Below, one piece after another: positions 50,120-58,501 of a stretch of 64,000 bases of DNA. The stretch's first letter is position 1, and each line of letters opens with the position of its first letter. Under the pieces are notes generated by a model. That model was not told where the DNA came from and did not search any database. It saw only the letters and a list, made by a program, of their open reading frames with translations. Source of the stretch: Sphingobacterium micropteri (GTDB lineage: Bacteria > Bacteroidota > Bacteroidia > Sphingobacteriales > Sphingobacteriaceae); assembly GCF_014692515.1 (NCBI RefSeq), contig NZ_JACOIK010000012.1:1-64000 (forward strand), read 5' to 3'. The translations under genes and the position numbers were made by a program.

Positions 50120-51316
50120 TTGAAAAATTACGACGCAATCATCATCGGTGCAGGGGCTTGTGGCCTCATGTGTGCCGCGCAAGCGGGCCTATTGGGGAAG
50201 CGGACATTGATACTGGAAAAAAATAACAAACCCGGAGCCAAGATATTGATATCGGGTGGCGGTCGTTGTAACTATACGAATCTCTACACGGAACCCGATA
50301 ATTTTGTAACCGAAAATCCATCTTTTTTACACGCGGCTTTCTCCCAATGGACAGTGCAGGATACCATTTCCTTTTTTGATACATTTGGCGGGATTCAGGG
50401 CGAGGAAAAAACACTTGGTCAACTTTTTCCCAAATCAAATAAAGCCAAAGATATTGTAGCTGTGTTTACCAAACTACTCTATGAAACTGGGCAGGATATT
50501 TGGTTGCATACCGAAGTAAAATCCGTCAGGAGACAAGGAGAGGGATATGCCGTATCTTTTGTAAGGGAAGGAAACGAACAACATCTTTTTTGTAAGAAAG
50601 TAGTTTTTGCTTCCGGAGGTTTACCAGTTGCTAAATTGGGGGCTTCCGATTTTGCCGTACGAACAGCGCGTCAATTCAGTTTGTCTGTTGTGGCCACGGC
50701 GCCTGCACTCGTTCCACTAACTATTACCGGAAAAGAGGCAATTTGGTATGCGTCGCTAGCGGGAAACAGTGTTTTTGCAAGGGTTTATAATGATAAGATC
50801 AGTTTTGAGGAAAACATTCTTTTTACGCATTGGGGATTGAGTGGTCCTGCTATTTTACAAATATCGTCGTATTGGCGTGCAGGGGAGACCTTCACGATAG
50901 ACCTTCTTCCTAAATTCCGTTTAGAGGAGCTGATCAAAAATGAGCGAACAGCAGGAGGGAAACGAACGGTAGGACAACTACTGAACGATTATTTTACAAA
51001 AAAGATAGTAGAGGCCATGGGGAAATTTCTTCCGGTTGATCTGAAGATCGCATCATTAAGCAAGGCAGATGCTAAATTAATATATGATACTATACATAAA
51101 TTTGTCGTTAAACCGGCAGGTGATAAGGGTTATGATAGAGCCGAAGTGATGCGAGGTGGTGTGTCCACCAATGAACTCCATCCACGTACGCTGGAAGCAA
51201 AAAAGCAACCAGGGCTTTATTTCGGAGGCGAAGCGGTAGATATCACGGGGTGGCTGGGTGGTTATAATTTTCAATGGGCTTGGGCATCAGGCTATCTGAT
51301 TGCACAGGATTTATAA
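50120..51316 (+). CDS. HI0933-family FAD-dependent oxidoreductase
   Basis: A 398-residue flavoprotein that begins with TTG at 50120, because no ATG precedes the FAD-binding KNYDAIIIGAGACGLMCA. Further features: LILEKNNKPGAKILISGGGRCNYTN (HI0933 signature) and the C-terminal GGVSTNEL, GLYFGGEAVDITGWLGGYNFQWAWASG. The family is named for H. influenzae HI0933 (YhiN-like). The reaction is unknown. It is followed directly by the rnpB promoter, whose -33 box lies inside this gene. Confidence 0.88.
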   Translation: MKNYDAIIIGAGACGLMCAAQAGLLGKRTLILEKNNKPGAKILISGGGRCNYTNLYTEPDNFVTENPSFLHAAFSQWTVQDTISFFDTFGGIQGEEKTLGQLFPKSNKAKDIVAVFTKLLYETGQDIWLHTEVKSVRRQGEGYAVSFVREGNEQHLFCKKVVFASGGLPVAKLGASDFAVRTARQFSLSVVATAPALVPLTITGKEAIWYASLAGNSVFARVYNDKISFEENILFTHWGLSGPAILQISSYWRAGETFTIDLLPKFRLEELIKNERTAGGKRTVGQLLNDYFTKKIVEAMGKFLPVDLKIASLSKADAKLIYDTIHKFVVKPAGDKGYDRAEVMRGGVSTNELHPRTLEAKKQPGLYFGGEAVDITGWLGGYNFQWAWASGYLIAQDL

Positions 51317-51330
51317 TTTTCTTACCTTTG
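51300..51330 (+). promoter_or_regulatory. Promoter of rnpB
   Basis: TTG at 51300-51302, a 20-base spacer, then TACCTTTG at 51323-51330, a perfect TAnnTTTG -7 box. The RNA would start at about 51335. Confidence 0.75.
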
Positions 51331-51334
51331 CACC

Positions 51335-51724
51335 GAAGCAAACTGGTTCTATCGCTGTCTTGCCCTTGGGCAGGAGAGAGGAAAGTCCGGGCAACATAGA
51401 GCAACACGCTTCCTAACGGGAAGGCTCTTATGTGAATAAGAGACAGAAAGTGCCACAGAAAAAATACCGCTACGACGTTTGTCGCAGTAAGGGTGAAAAC
51501 GTGAGGTAAGAGCTCACGGTCTTGTATGGTGACATGCATTACGGTAAACCTCGTGTGTTGAAAGACCAAATAGGTTGCGAACCTCGAAGGCTGCTCGTCT
51601 TCTCCCGACTTGTCGGGATTCGTAATGGGTAGGTTGATGGAGCTTGTATGTGAATGCAAGCCTAGATAAATGATAGAAATCCAAAATAATATGGATACAG
51701 AACCCGGCTTATAAGGTTTGCTTC
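51335..51724 (+). ncRNA. rnpB: RNase P RNA
   Basis: About 390 nt of type A RNase P RNA. The 5' GAAGCAAAC pairs with the 3' GTTTGCTTC (P1). The P4-associated GAGGAAAGTCCGGGC is present, as is AGGGTGAAAACGTGAGGTAAGAGC in the core, and the CR V region AACCCGGCTTAT lies near the end. T-rich sequence follows at 51722-51733 and ends the transcript. It processes the 5' ends of tRNA precursors. It is not protein-coding: frames within it are spurious. Confidence 0.95.
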
Positions 51725-51776
51725 TTTTTTTTAATAAAGATACTTATATTAGTTATTCACCAAGTTAAACATATAA

Positions 51777-53162
51777 ATGGCGACAATCTTAATCATCGAC
51801 GATGAACGTCCTATAAGGAGCTCGTTACGCGATATTTTGGAATATGAAGATTACAAAGTACTGGATGCCGATAACGGGTTTGATGGATTAGATATTCTGA
51901 AAAAAGAGAAAATCGACCTCGTTCTTTGTGATATCAAGATGAACAAAATGGACGGCATGGAGGTCCTGACGGAGGCGCAAGGTATCAGCGATACGCCGTT
52001 CATCATGATTTCCGGTCATGGTACTATCGAGACTGCTGTAGAGGCTGCCCGCAAAGGAGCTTTTGACTTTTTGGAAAAGCCACTTGATCTCAATAGACTG
52101 CTGATTACGGTACGTAATGCACTGGAAAAAGGGGTGTTGGTAAAAGAAACCAAGGTTCTAAAGAAAAAAGTTTCTAAAACCAAGGAAATACTTGGTGAAT
52201 CATCAACAATCAGTATTATAAAAGAAACCATCGATCGGGTAGCGCCTACAGAAGCACGGGTTTTGATAACTGGAGAGAATGGCTCGGGAAAGGAACTGGT
52301 TGCACATTGGCTTCATGAAAAATCTGCTCGTGCAAGTTCTCCGTTAATAGAGGTAAACTGTGCCGCGATTCCTTCGGAACTTATCGAGTCTGAATTGTTT
52401 GGACATGAAAAAGGTTCATTTACATCTGCCGTAAAGCAACGCATCGGAAAGTTCGAACAAGCTAATGGTGGTACGTTATTTTTAGATGAAATTGGTGATA
52501 TGAGCCTTTCGGCGCAAGCTAAGGTGTTGCGGGCGCTACAGGAAAACAAAATAACACGTGTAGGTGGAGAAAAGGAAATCGATGTGAATGTCCGCGTTAT
52601 CGCCGCAACAAACAAGGACCTATTGAAAGAAATCGAGAACGGTAATTTTCGGATGGACCTTTACCACCGTTTAAGTGTAATCTTAATTCATGTTCCATCC
52701 CTAAAACAACGTGCGGCGGATATTCCGATTATCGCCTCCAGTTTCTGTGAAGAAATATGCGGGGGGTATAATACACCGATAAAAGAAATTACAGAGGGCG
52801 CAATGCGAGCTTTACAAGCCTTACCTTGGACCGGAAATATCCGTGAACTGCGGAATATGATCGAGCGGTTGATTATACTGAGTGATAAGAAAATTACGGA
52901 AAGAGAAGTGGCTTTGTATGCAAATCCCACAAATAACCATATAGCAGAAGGCAACAATCAGGTGTCGAAGACGGATCAGGGATTGTATTTTGATAAATTT
53001 GAATCTTTTCAAGATTTTAAAGATCATGCTGAAAGAGAATTTATCAACTTTAAACTGGATAAGAATGGTTGGAACGTTTCAAAGACAGCTGATGATATTG
53101 GGATACAACGCAGTCATCTATATCATAAAATTGAAAAATTTGGATTAAAGCGTGCAGACTAG
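51777..53162 (+). CDS. NtrC-type sigma-54-dependent response regulator
   Basis: A 461-residue regulator: receiver (about 1-120, Asp52 in LVLCDIKMNKMDG), AAA+ domain with Walker A GENGSGKE and the sigma-54 loop written GSFTSA rather than GAFTGA, Walker B LFLDEIGDMS, and a C-terminal FIS-type HTH (KTADDIGIQRSHLYHKIEKFGL). It would activate promoters such as the sigma-54 site at 11869. The kinase is not in the window. The altered GAFTGA loop keeps the critical Thr. Target genes are unknown. Confidence 0.92.
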   Translation: MATILIIDDERPIRSSLRDILEYEDYKVLDADNGFDGLDILKKEKIDLVLCDIKMNKMDGMEVLTEAQGISDTPFIMISGHGTIETAVEAARKGAFDFLEKPLDLNRLLITVRNALEKGVLVKETKVLKKKVSKTKEILGESSTISIIKETIDRVAPTEARVLITGENGSGKELVAHWLHEKSARASSPLIEVNCAAIPSELIESELFGHEKGSFTSAVKQRIGKFEQANGGTLFLDEIGDMSLSAQAKVLRALQENKITRVGGEKEIDVNVRVIAATNKDLLKEIENGNFRMDLYHRLSVILIHVPSLKQRAADIPIIASSFCEEICGGYNTPIKEITEGAMRALQALPWTGNIRELRNMIERLIILSDKKITEREVALYANPTNNHIAEGNNQVSKTDQGLYFDKFESFQDFKDHAEREFINFKLDKNGWNVSKTADDIGIQRSHLYHKIEKFGLKRAD

Positions 53163-53177
53163 CGCACATGACAAAAG

Positions 53178-53206
53178 AGCGGTGGAAAGATGTCCACCGC
53201 TTTTTT
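53178..53206 (+). terminator. Terminator after the NtrC-type gene
   Basis: AGCGGTGGA (53178-53186) pairs with TCCACCGCT (53193-53201) around a 6-base loop, followed by six T. A-rich sequence precedes it, so it may also stop the small minus-strand gene. Confidence 0.8.
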
Positions 53207-53351
53207 AATCATTGAATTTTCGCTTTTGTCTCCTATAGAGCACAATAATAATAAGTAGAAGTATAATCGCCCCCACGATAATTGCTGCCGTCGACGATGT
53301 TTCCTGCCCCTCCGTAGGGATGTCTTGAATAATAAACCCCATCTTTCTCAT
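53205..53351 (-). CDS. Small single-helix membrane protein (48 aa)
   Basis: A 48-residue protein: short N-terminal polar stretch, one strong membrane helix (about 20-39, rich in Ile/Leu), then a basic tail (YRRQKRKFND). The ATG at 53351 is preceded by an AT-rich leader. Its stop overlaps the terminator of the NtrC-type gene. No family is recognised. It is one of several tiny membrane proteins in this genome. Confidence 0.5.
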   Translation of the reverse strand: MRKMGFIIQDIPTEGQETSSTAAIIVGAIILLLIIIVLYRRQKRKFND

Positions 53352-53546
53352 AACTTAAATATTTTAAAAAAACACAATTGAGATAATATAATGTTTTCCC
53401 GTTTAAATAACAAACATATAGATGCAAAGATGAGGCCTTTTTTGTTAAAGTATGTTAAATAAATGTTAAAGTCATTTTATTTTTTTTCTTACAACTTGCA
53501 ATTAGAGGTTTTAATTTAAACAAAAAAGAAATAACTGGTGCAAAAA

Positions 53547-54398
53547 CTAAATTTCTTCGGTAACCAGACTGTGAATTAATTCCTGTGCTTCAATCAAAAT
53601 ACGTTTCTTTTGGTGTGTGGCCGTTTGCAGGTATTGAAGGTAGTCGGGGTTTTCTACCAAATCGCGAACAAGTATACAACCATTTTTGAGTAATAGGGAC
53701 TTTTCCATACTGTTCAAATTAGTTAAACAAGTTACGGGATACAGCGCTAAATTGTCTACTTTGTTTTTAATGTTATTTTTCGCGGGATAGTCCCACGCTA
53801 ACATATTTAATTTGTAATACTCTCCAAAACGAATGGAATCTGTTGTAAGATAGGCGTTTGTCACCAGCCAGCCATCCGTAAACTGTTGAGATGTTTCAAA
53901 AAATGAAAACGATAGTCCTTTGATATCTTTTACTCTCGAAAGGAAATACATAGGAGTGGTAACCGATATTTTGGCATCGACATCGTTTCGAAATTTACAT
54001 TCTATAGCCAGCATAGTATCTCCTTTTGTGGCAATAACATCAATTTCGTGCGTTACGGCATGTCCCTGTACGGTTTTCCCTGTAATCGTTTGATAACCTC
54101 CATTGGCAAACAATTTACCGATCCATTTTTCAAAATAAAAGCCTTCTGGCCCTAAATCTCGAAGAGCTTTTTTTAAAGAATACCTGGCGGCGTAGGAATC
54201 ACGATGATTTTTTAGTAAATCAAAGGCAAGCTCATAGAGCTCACGTGTGCTGATGCCGTCATAGAGACGCGGTTGTATGCGTTGAAAAACCTTCTCCACT
54301 TCTTCTTCTGAAGCCTCTGACTTAGAAAGGGAATGTTTCAATTTTTGAGGTTCAAATGGAACCAACTCTCCAGAGTATTTTTTTACATAAATCTTCAT
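53547..54398 (-). CDS. ATP-cone plus restriction-endonuclease-like protein
   Basis: A 283-residue protein. The N-terminal ATP-cone (about 1-90: MKIYVKKYSGELVPFEPQKLKHSL) is followed by an Mrr/REase-like fold: FYFEKWIGKLFANGGYQTITG, then the catalytic pattern HEIDVIATKGDTMLAIECKF (D-x(n)-ExK). The C-terminus has no known domain. This fusion occurs in Bacteroidota and may serve DNA repair or defence. The upstream start at 54452 is less likely than MKIYVKKY at 54398. A single gene divergent from the DUF2892 protein. Confidence 0.8.
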   Translation of the reverse strand: MKIYVKKYSGELVPFEPQKLKHSLSKSEASEEEVEKVFQRIQPRLYDGISTRELYELAFDLLKNHRDSYAARYSLKKALRDLGPEGFYFEKWIGKLFANGGYQTITGKTVQGHAVTHEIDVIATKGDTMLAIECKFRNDVDAKISVTTPMYFLSRVKDIKGLSFSFFETSQQFTDGWLVTNAYLTTDSIRFGEYYKLNMLAWDYPAKNNIKNKVDNLALYPVTCLTNLNSMEKSLLLKNGCILVRDLVENPDYLQYLQTATHQKKRILIEAQELIHSLVTEEI

Positions 54399-54490
54399 GA
54401 TGATTTGTTTGGGTATCAAAAAGTACAATTTTTTACATAAACAGCAAAACATTTTGAATAAATAGACTGTTCTATTTAAAAAAATGCGTT

Positions 54491-54790
54491 ATGGGAATTA
54501 TAGAACAAGCCGTAGATACAATGAAAGTGAAACTGGACGATGCTTGCGAACAAGGCACAATAACCAGTTCCGAACGGATGCTGTCCGTGATAGCAGGTGG
54601 TTTCATTCTTGGATATTGCCTGAAGAAAGTAATTAAAAAACCATTGACCGCTCTTTCTGGTGTTACATTGGGGGGAGCCTTGATAGCCAGAGGAATAACG
54701 GGAAAATGTCCGGTTACAGGCGCAATCCACCAAGCGGAAGAAGAAGAACGTAATCTTACATTAATCGAACGCCGATATTTCGAGAAATAA
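54491..54790 (+). CDS. DUF2892 (YgaP-like) small protein
   Basis: A 99-residue protein with the DUF2892 core: SERMLSVIAGGFILGYCLKK, two short hydrophobic stretches, and GGALIARGITGKCPV around a Cys. The C-terminus is acidic and basic. Members are inner-membrane proteins of unknown role, sometimes fused to rhodanese domains. It is a single gene ahead of the divergent pst operon. Assignment is moderate. Confidence 0.65.
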   Translation: MGIIEQAVDTMKVKLDDACEQGTITSSERMLSVIAGGFILGYCLKKVIKKPLTALSGVTLGGALIARGITGKCPVTGAIHQAEEEERNLTLIERRYFEK

Positions 54791-54856
54791 TCAAGTTTGT
54801 TTGTTATATACTAAATTCTGGCCAGACTATCGCGAGATGGTTTGGCTTTTTTTGTA

Positions 54857-55666
54857 TCAACTGATAAAACCTTTGACATATTGTTGGGTAATCTCATGTT
54901 TTGGATGCAGGAGGACATCATCTGTCTTTCCAAATTCTATTATTTCGCCATTATATACAAATATGATATAATCTGACACACGTCGTGCTTGCCGAAGAAT
55001 ATGTGTTACGAGGACGATAGTGTAATCTTGCTTGAGTTCGATCAGTAAATTTTCAATAGTTTGGGTAGAAACAGGATCTAATGCTGAAGTCGATTCATCT
55101 CCCAAAATAATTTCTGGTTTTACCGCGAGTCCGCGAGCTAGGCATAAACGCTGTTGCTGCCCGATAGATAGTCGGGTTGCAGAAGCATCCAACCGATCTT
55201 TCACTTCATCCCATAGCCCAACGTTGCGTAATTGGGTTTCGACGATCTGCGCTAATACCTGCTTATTTTTTTCACCATGTATTCGAGGACCATATGCTAC
55301 GTTATCAAAAATAGACATGGGTAAAGGGAAAGGCTTTTGCGAAAGAAGCCCCATCTTTTTGCGGATATGAGTAACTTCCGCATCTTTGGCATAAAGGTCT
55401 TCGCCGTTCACTAATACCGAACCGGTAATTTCGACGCCTTTGGTATCGTCCACGAGACGATTTAAGGTTTTGAGCAGGGTTGTTTTTCCACAACCCGACG
55501 GACCAATAATCGAAGTGATCGAATTATTAGGGATAGATAGATTGATATCTTTTAAAATACGCTTACCCTCAATGGTAACGTTCAGATTTTTAATTTGTAT
55601 ATGAGGGACGGAAATATTCCCTAAATCTTGTGTTTCTGCTGCTTGGATGCGAGAAGATGTGTGCAT
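54857..55666 (-). CDS. pstB: Phosphate ABC transporter ATPase PstB
   Basis: A 269-residue ATPase. Walker A GPSGCGKTT, Q-loop LLSQKPFPLPMS, signature RLSIGQQQR (usual LSGGQQQR), Walker B ILGDESTSALDP (usual LLMDEPTSALDP) and H-loop VTHILRQARR. It energises high-affinity phosphate import with PstSCA. The altered signature and Walker-B neighbours are unusual. Its start overlaps the pstA stop by 46 bases. It is last in the operon pstS, pstC, pstA, pstB, which has no phoU here. Confidence 0.92.
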   Translation of the reverse strand: MHTSSRIQAAETQDLGNISVPHIQIKNLNVTIEGKRILKDINLSIPNNSITSIIGPSGCGKTTLLKTLNRLVDDTKGVEITGSVLVNGEDLYAKDAEVTHIRKKMGLLSQKPFPLPMSIFDNVAYGPRIHGEKNKQVLAQIVETQLRNVGLWDEVKDRLDASATRLSIGQQQRLCLARGLAVKPEIILGDESTSALDPVSTQTIENLLIELKQDYTIVLVTHILRQARRVSDYIIFVYNGEIIEFGKTDDVLLHPKHEITQQYVKGFIS

Positions 55667-56478
55667 ATAACGATTATTAAAATAATAAATGTTAAAACTA
55701 AAGCGGAAGCATAGGCACGTCCTTGTACTTCCGGAATCGGACTACTCAATTGAAAGAAAATAGCTAACGGTAAGGTAGCGGCGGGCTCATCTACATATTT
55801 TGGAAGATTGTCACTAAAACCCGTAGTTAACAAAACACCGGCGACATCGCCTATAGCGCGTCCAAATGCCAATAGAATAGCGGTAAAAATACCAGGCTTA
55901 ATATACTTTAAGCATATTTTTGCGGTTTCCCATCTGGTCGTTCCCAAAGAAAAGGTAACATGCTTCAGATCGATAGGAATTGTTCTTAACAACTCATCTA
56001 TGGTACGTACTACAATGGGGATAGTCAATAGGGTAATCGTGATGATACCACCCAATAATGAAGCCCGGATACCTACCCAAACCATGATACTGAAGGCAAT
56101 CGCACCGTATACAATAGACGGAATACCAAAAAGCACATCAAACAATAATTTGCAAGAGCGTTCTAAAAAAGATCCGCTCTTTACATAAACATGCAGAAAG
56201 ATGGAAATGGGAATTCCGATGAGCGTGGCAAGTAAAGTAGAGCTGGAGGCTAAATATAGCGAACCTAAGATCGCATTCAGAATACCGCCCTCTTTTCCGA
56301 TGTAAAAGCCACCTTTTGGCGCTTGGCTGATCATTTCCCAGGATAAATAAGGAAGACCTTTATAGAGAATCGTTCCGATGATAAAAAAGAGAGAACCGGT
56401 AATGGTGATGCCCGAAAGTTGCATGGCCACTTTCGCTATTTTTTCTTTTAGTAGTCGCTTTTTGACATTTGACCTCAT
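55621..56478 (-). CDS. pstA: Phosphate ABC transporter permease PstA
   Basis: A 285-residue permease with about six helices and the BPD_transp_1 EAA-type segment (SLGTTRWETAKICLKYIKPGIFTAILLAFGRAIGD). It pairs with PstC to form the phosphate channel. Its start overlaps the pstC stop by four bases, so translation is coupled. Family assignment is secure. Confidence 0.93.
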   Translation of the reverse strand: MRSNVKKRLLKEKIAKVAMQLSGITITGSLFFIIGTILYKGLPYLSWEMISQAPKGGFYIGKEGGILNAILGSLYLASSSTLLATLIGIPISIFLHVYVKSGSFLERSCKLLFDVLFGIPSIVYGAIAFSIMVWVGIRASLLGGIITITLLTIPIVVRTIDELLRTIPIDLKHVTFSLGTTRWETAKICLKYIKPGIFTAILLAFGRAIGDVAGVLLTTGFSDNLPKYVDEPAATLPLAIFFQLSSPIPEVQGRAYASALVLTFIILIIVICTHLLASKQQKHKI

Positions 56479-57362
56479 GATTTCCTCTCCAATCTGTTAA
56501 GAATTAAACGCGATATTAAATTGAACCCGAAAATAAGTACAAACAATAGTAAAGCTGCAAACATCAACGCGGAGTCGTACAGCGGTATGGACATCATCTC
56601 TCCAAAGTTATTCGCAATTAAGGCGGGTAGCGGATAGCCGGCATCGAAGAATGATTTCGGAATCTGTGGAATGTTTCCGCATACCATGAGAACGGCTATT
56701 GTTTCACCAAAGGCTCGGGAAATTCCGAGAACAACAGCGGCTATCAATCCCGGTTTGGCCTTTATCAGGATAACTTTCACGATGGTTTCCCATTTTGTAG
56801 CTCCTAACGACAGTGAAGCTGCTTTTAATTCATAGGGAATTGTCTGGAGTACTTCTACCATAATACTTACCATGATCGGGAAAATCATCACCGCCAAAAC
56901 AATTCCACCAGCAAATACGGTGTAGCCGGTAGTTTCTGCTCCTACAATAGGCGCGATGTACTGGCTCAAAAAAGGAACGACAAATAATACGCCCCAAACA
57001 CCATAAAGTACAGGTGGAATGGCAGCCAACACATTCATTAAAGGCAAAACCATTTTGCGCAACGCTTCACCAGCATATTCTACTAAATAGACCGAAGCCA
57101 GCACACAGAGTGGGACGGCAATAATAAGCGATATAAAAGTTACCCAGACTGTCCCCATGATAAAGGGAAGAAATCCAAAACTACCGTTCATCGGCGACCA
57201 GACACTTTCTGTAAGGATCACGCCCAAACGCTCCGCACGCAGCAAGGGCATCGACTTTATACTCAACCCAACGAGTATAATAACAATGACAACAAGGGAT
57301 AAAACCAGCAGCGTGGCAAAACTCTGCCGTATTAGCTTATCTTTTATTAATCTCCAGTTCAC
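56475..57362 (-). CDS. pstC: Phosphate ABC transporter permease PstC
   Basis: A 295-residue permease with about six helices; the EAA loop is SLGATKWETIVKVILIKAKPGLIAAVVLGISRAFGE. It overlaps pstA by four bases and pstS by four bases (57359-57362), so the operon is tightly coupled. It forms the membrane channel with PstA. Confidence 0.93.
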   Translation of the reverse strand: MNWRLIKDKLIRQSFATLLVLSLVVIVIILVGLSIKSMPLLRAERLGVILTESVWSPMNGSFGFLPFIMGTVWVTFISLIIAVPLCVLASVYLVEYAGEALRKMVLPLMNVLAAIPPVLYGVWGVLFVVPFLSQYIAPIVGAETTGYTVFAGGIVLAVMIFPIMVSIMVEVLQTIPYELKAASLSLGATKWETIVKVILIKAKPGLIAAVVLGISRAFGETIAVLMVCGNIPQIPKSFFDAGYPLPALIANNFGEMMSIPLYDSALMFAALLLFVLIFGFNLISRLILNRLERKS

Positions 57363-58327
57363 TTTAATTTATTTAATTCATTGTTCTTTATTTCGTCATT
57401 CAATGGGACATACCCATTTTCGAGGAGATAGCCCTGTTGCTCCTTTTCCAGAACAAATTGTATAAATGCCTTTAATAAGGCTGTTTTCTTGTCGGAGTGA
57501 ATGACAAATGTCAAATCGCGGGAAGGTGGAGAAGGGTACCGATTGGTGGCGACTGCATGTGTTAAGGAATCCAGGTGATCGTAGAAATCTTCTTCTTTAT
57601 GGATATGGCCGTCACCATCAAGATCCAACGGAAGAATAGCGATGTGTTCTACCGTTCGCTTTGTTTTCAAATCATAAACAAAATTGATATTGCTAAAACC
57701 TATTGAAAGCGGCTTATCCTTAATCGCTTGTACTAAACCGGGATCTCCGAATATACCCACTCCTTTTAGCCCTTCTTGATGTACTCCCAGAAATTTGGCC
57801 CATGTTTCGGCAGCACCGGCGGCATCCGATCGTACGTAAACTTCGATAGGTTTATTTATAAAGCGAGCATCAAGATCACTCCAAAGCTTGTATTTTCGGT
57901 GTACAAAAATACCTTCTAGCTCTTCTTGCGTAAGACCCCGTTCCTTTAAAAGGGTATAATTCGGGTGGTTACGGTTAAAAGAACCTACTACGGCATCTTT
58001 AGCCACATGTATAGGATAAGCGCCACGCACAAGTTCCTGTTGATGCAGGTCGCGAGACACCAGACCGATATCCACCATGTTAGACAAGACGTCGGAAATA
58101 CCCTTTCCAGCACCTCCTGCCGAAATATTAAACCGTACATGGGGATGTTCCTTTTTGAAATCTTCACTCCATAATACGACGATAGGATACAAAGCAAATG
58201 CACCGGAAATAGAAATATTTCCCGTATAACCTCTTTTTTCGTCGTATCCCTCTTTAACCTTAGGGGCGCACGAAATTGTTATAAATATAAATAAAAATCT
58301 GTATATTAGGTAATTGTATATTTTCAC
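57359..58327 (-). CDS. pstS: Phosphate-binding lipoprotein PstS
   Basis: A 322-residue periplasmic binding protein; the signal ends ITISC with the lipidated Cys at about 20. Binding-site segments: SISGAFALYPIV (Ser/Thr anion site), NISAGGAGKGISDVL, IGLVSRDLHQQE and RSDAAGAAETW. A canonical EF-hand-type loop DLDGDGHIHKEE lies at about residues 238-249, so a calcium ion may stabilise the fold. It is the first gene of the pst operon and delivers phosphate to PstC/PstA. A Pho-box was not recognised upstream. Confidence 0.9.
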   Translation of the reverse strand: MKIYNYLIYRFLFIFITISCAPKVKEGYDEKRGYTGNISISGAFALYPIVVLWSEDFKKEHPHVRFNISAGGAGKGISDVLSNMVDIGLVSRDLHQQELVRGAYPIHVAKDAVVGSFNRNHPNYTLLKERGLTQEELEGIFVHRKYKLWSDLDARFINKPIEVYVRSDAAGAAETWAKFLGVHQEGLKGVGIFGDPGLVQAIKDKPLSIGFSNINFVYDLKTKRTVEHIAILPLDLDGDGHIHKEEDFYDHLDSLTHAVATNRYPSPPSRDLTFVIHSDKKTALLKAFIQFVLEKEQQGYLLENGYVPLNDEIKNNELNKLK

Positions 58328-58501
58328 TTAACTTGCTGTTTGAATCGCTTCGGGAAATTTCTTACAAATATATACTAAATTGGTAGATTTTGTATTATTA
58401 ATAGATAAAAAATTTGTAACTTTGCGAACGCGCTATTGCATAAATATAGCCGTAATGAGGAGTAAATTAGAGAATTCGTAAATAGAAAAGAGTTTAGGTT
58501 C

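Noticed and set aside
51243..51659. A 138-codon minus-strand frame
   Set aside because: It lies across the RNase P RNA gene, whose conserved structure explains the lack of stops.
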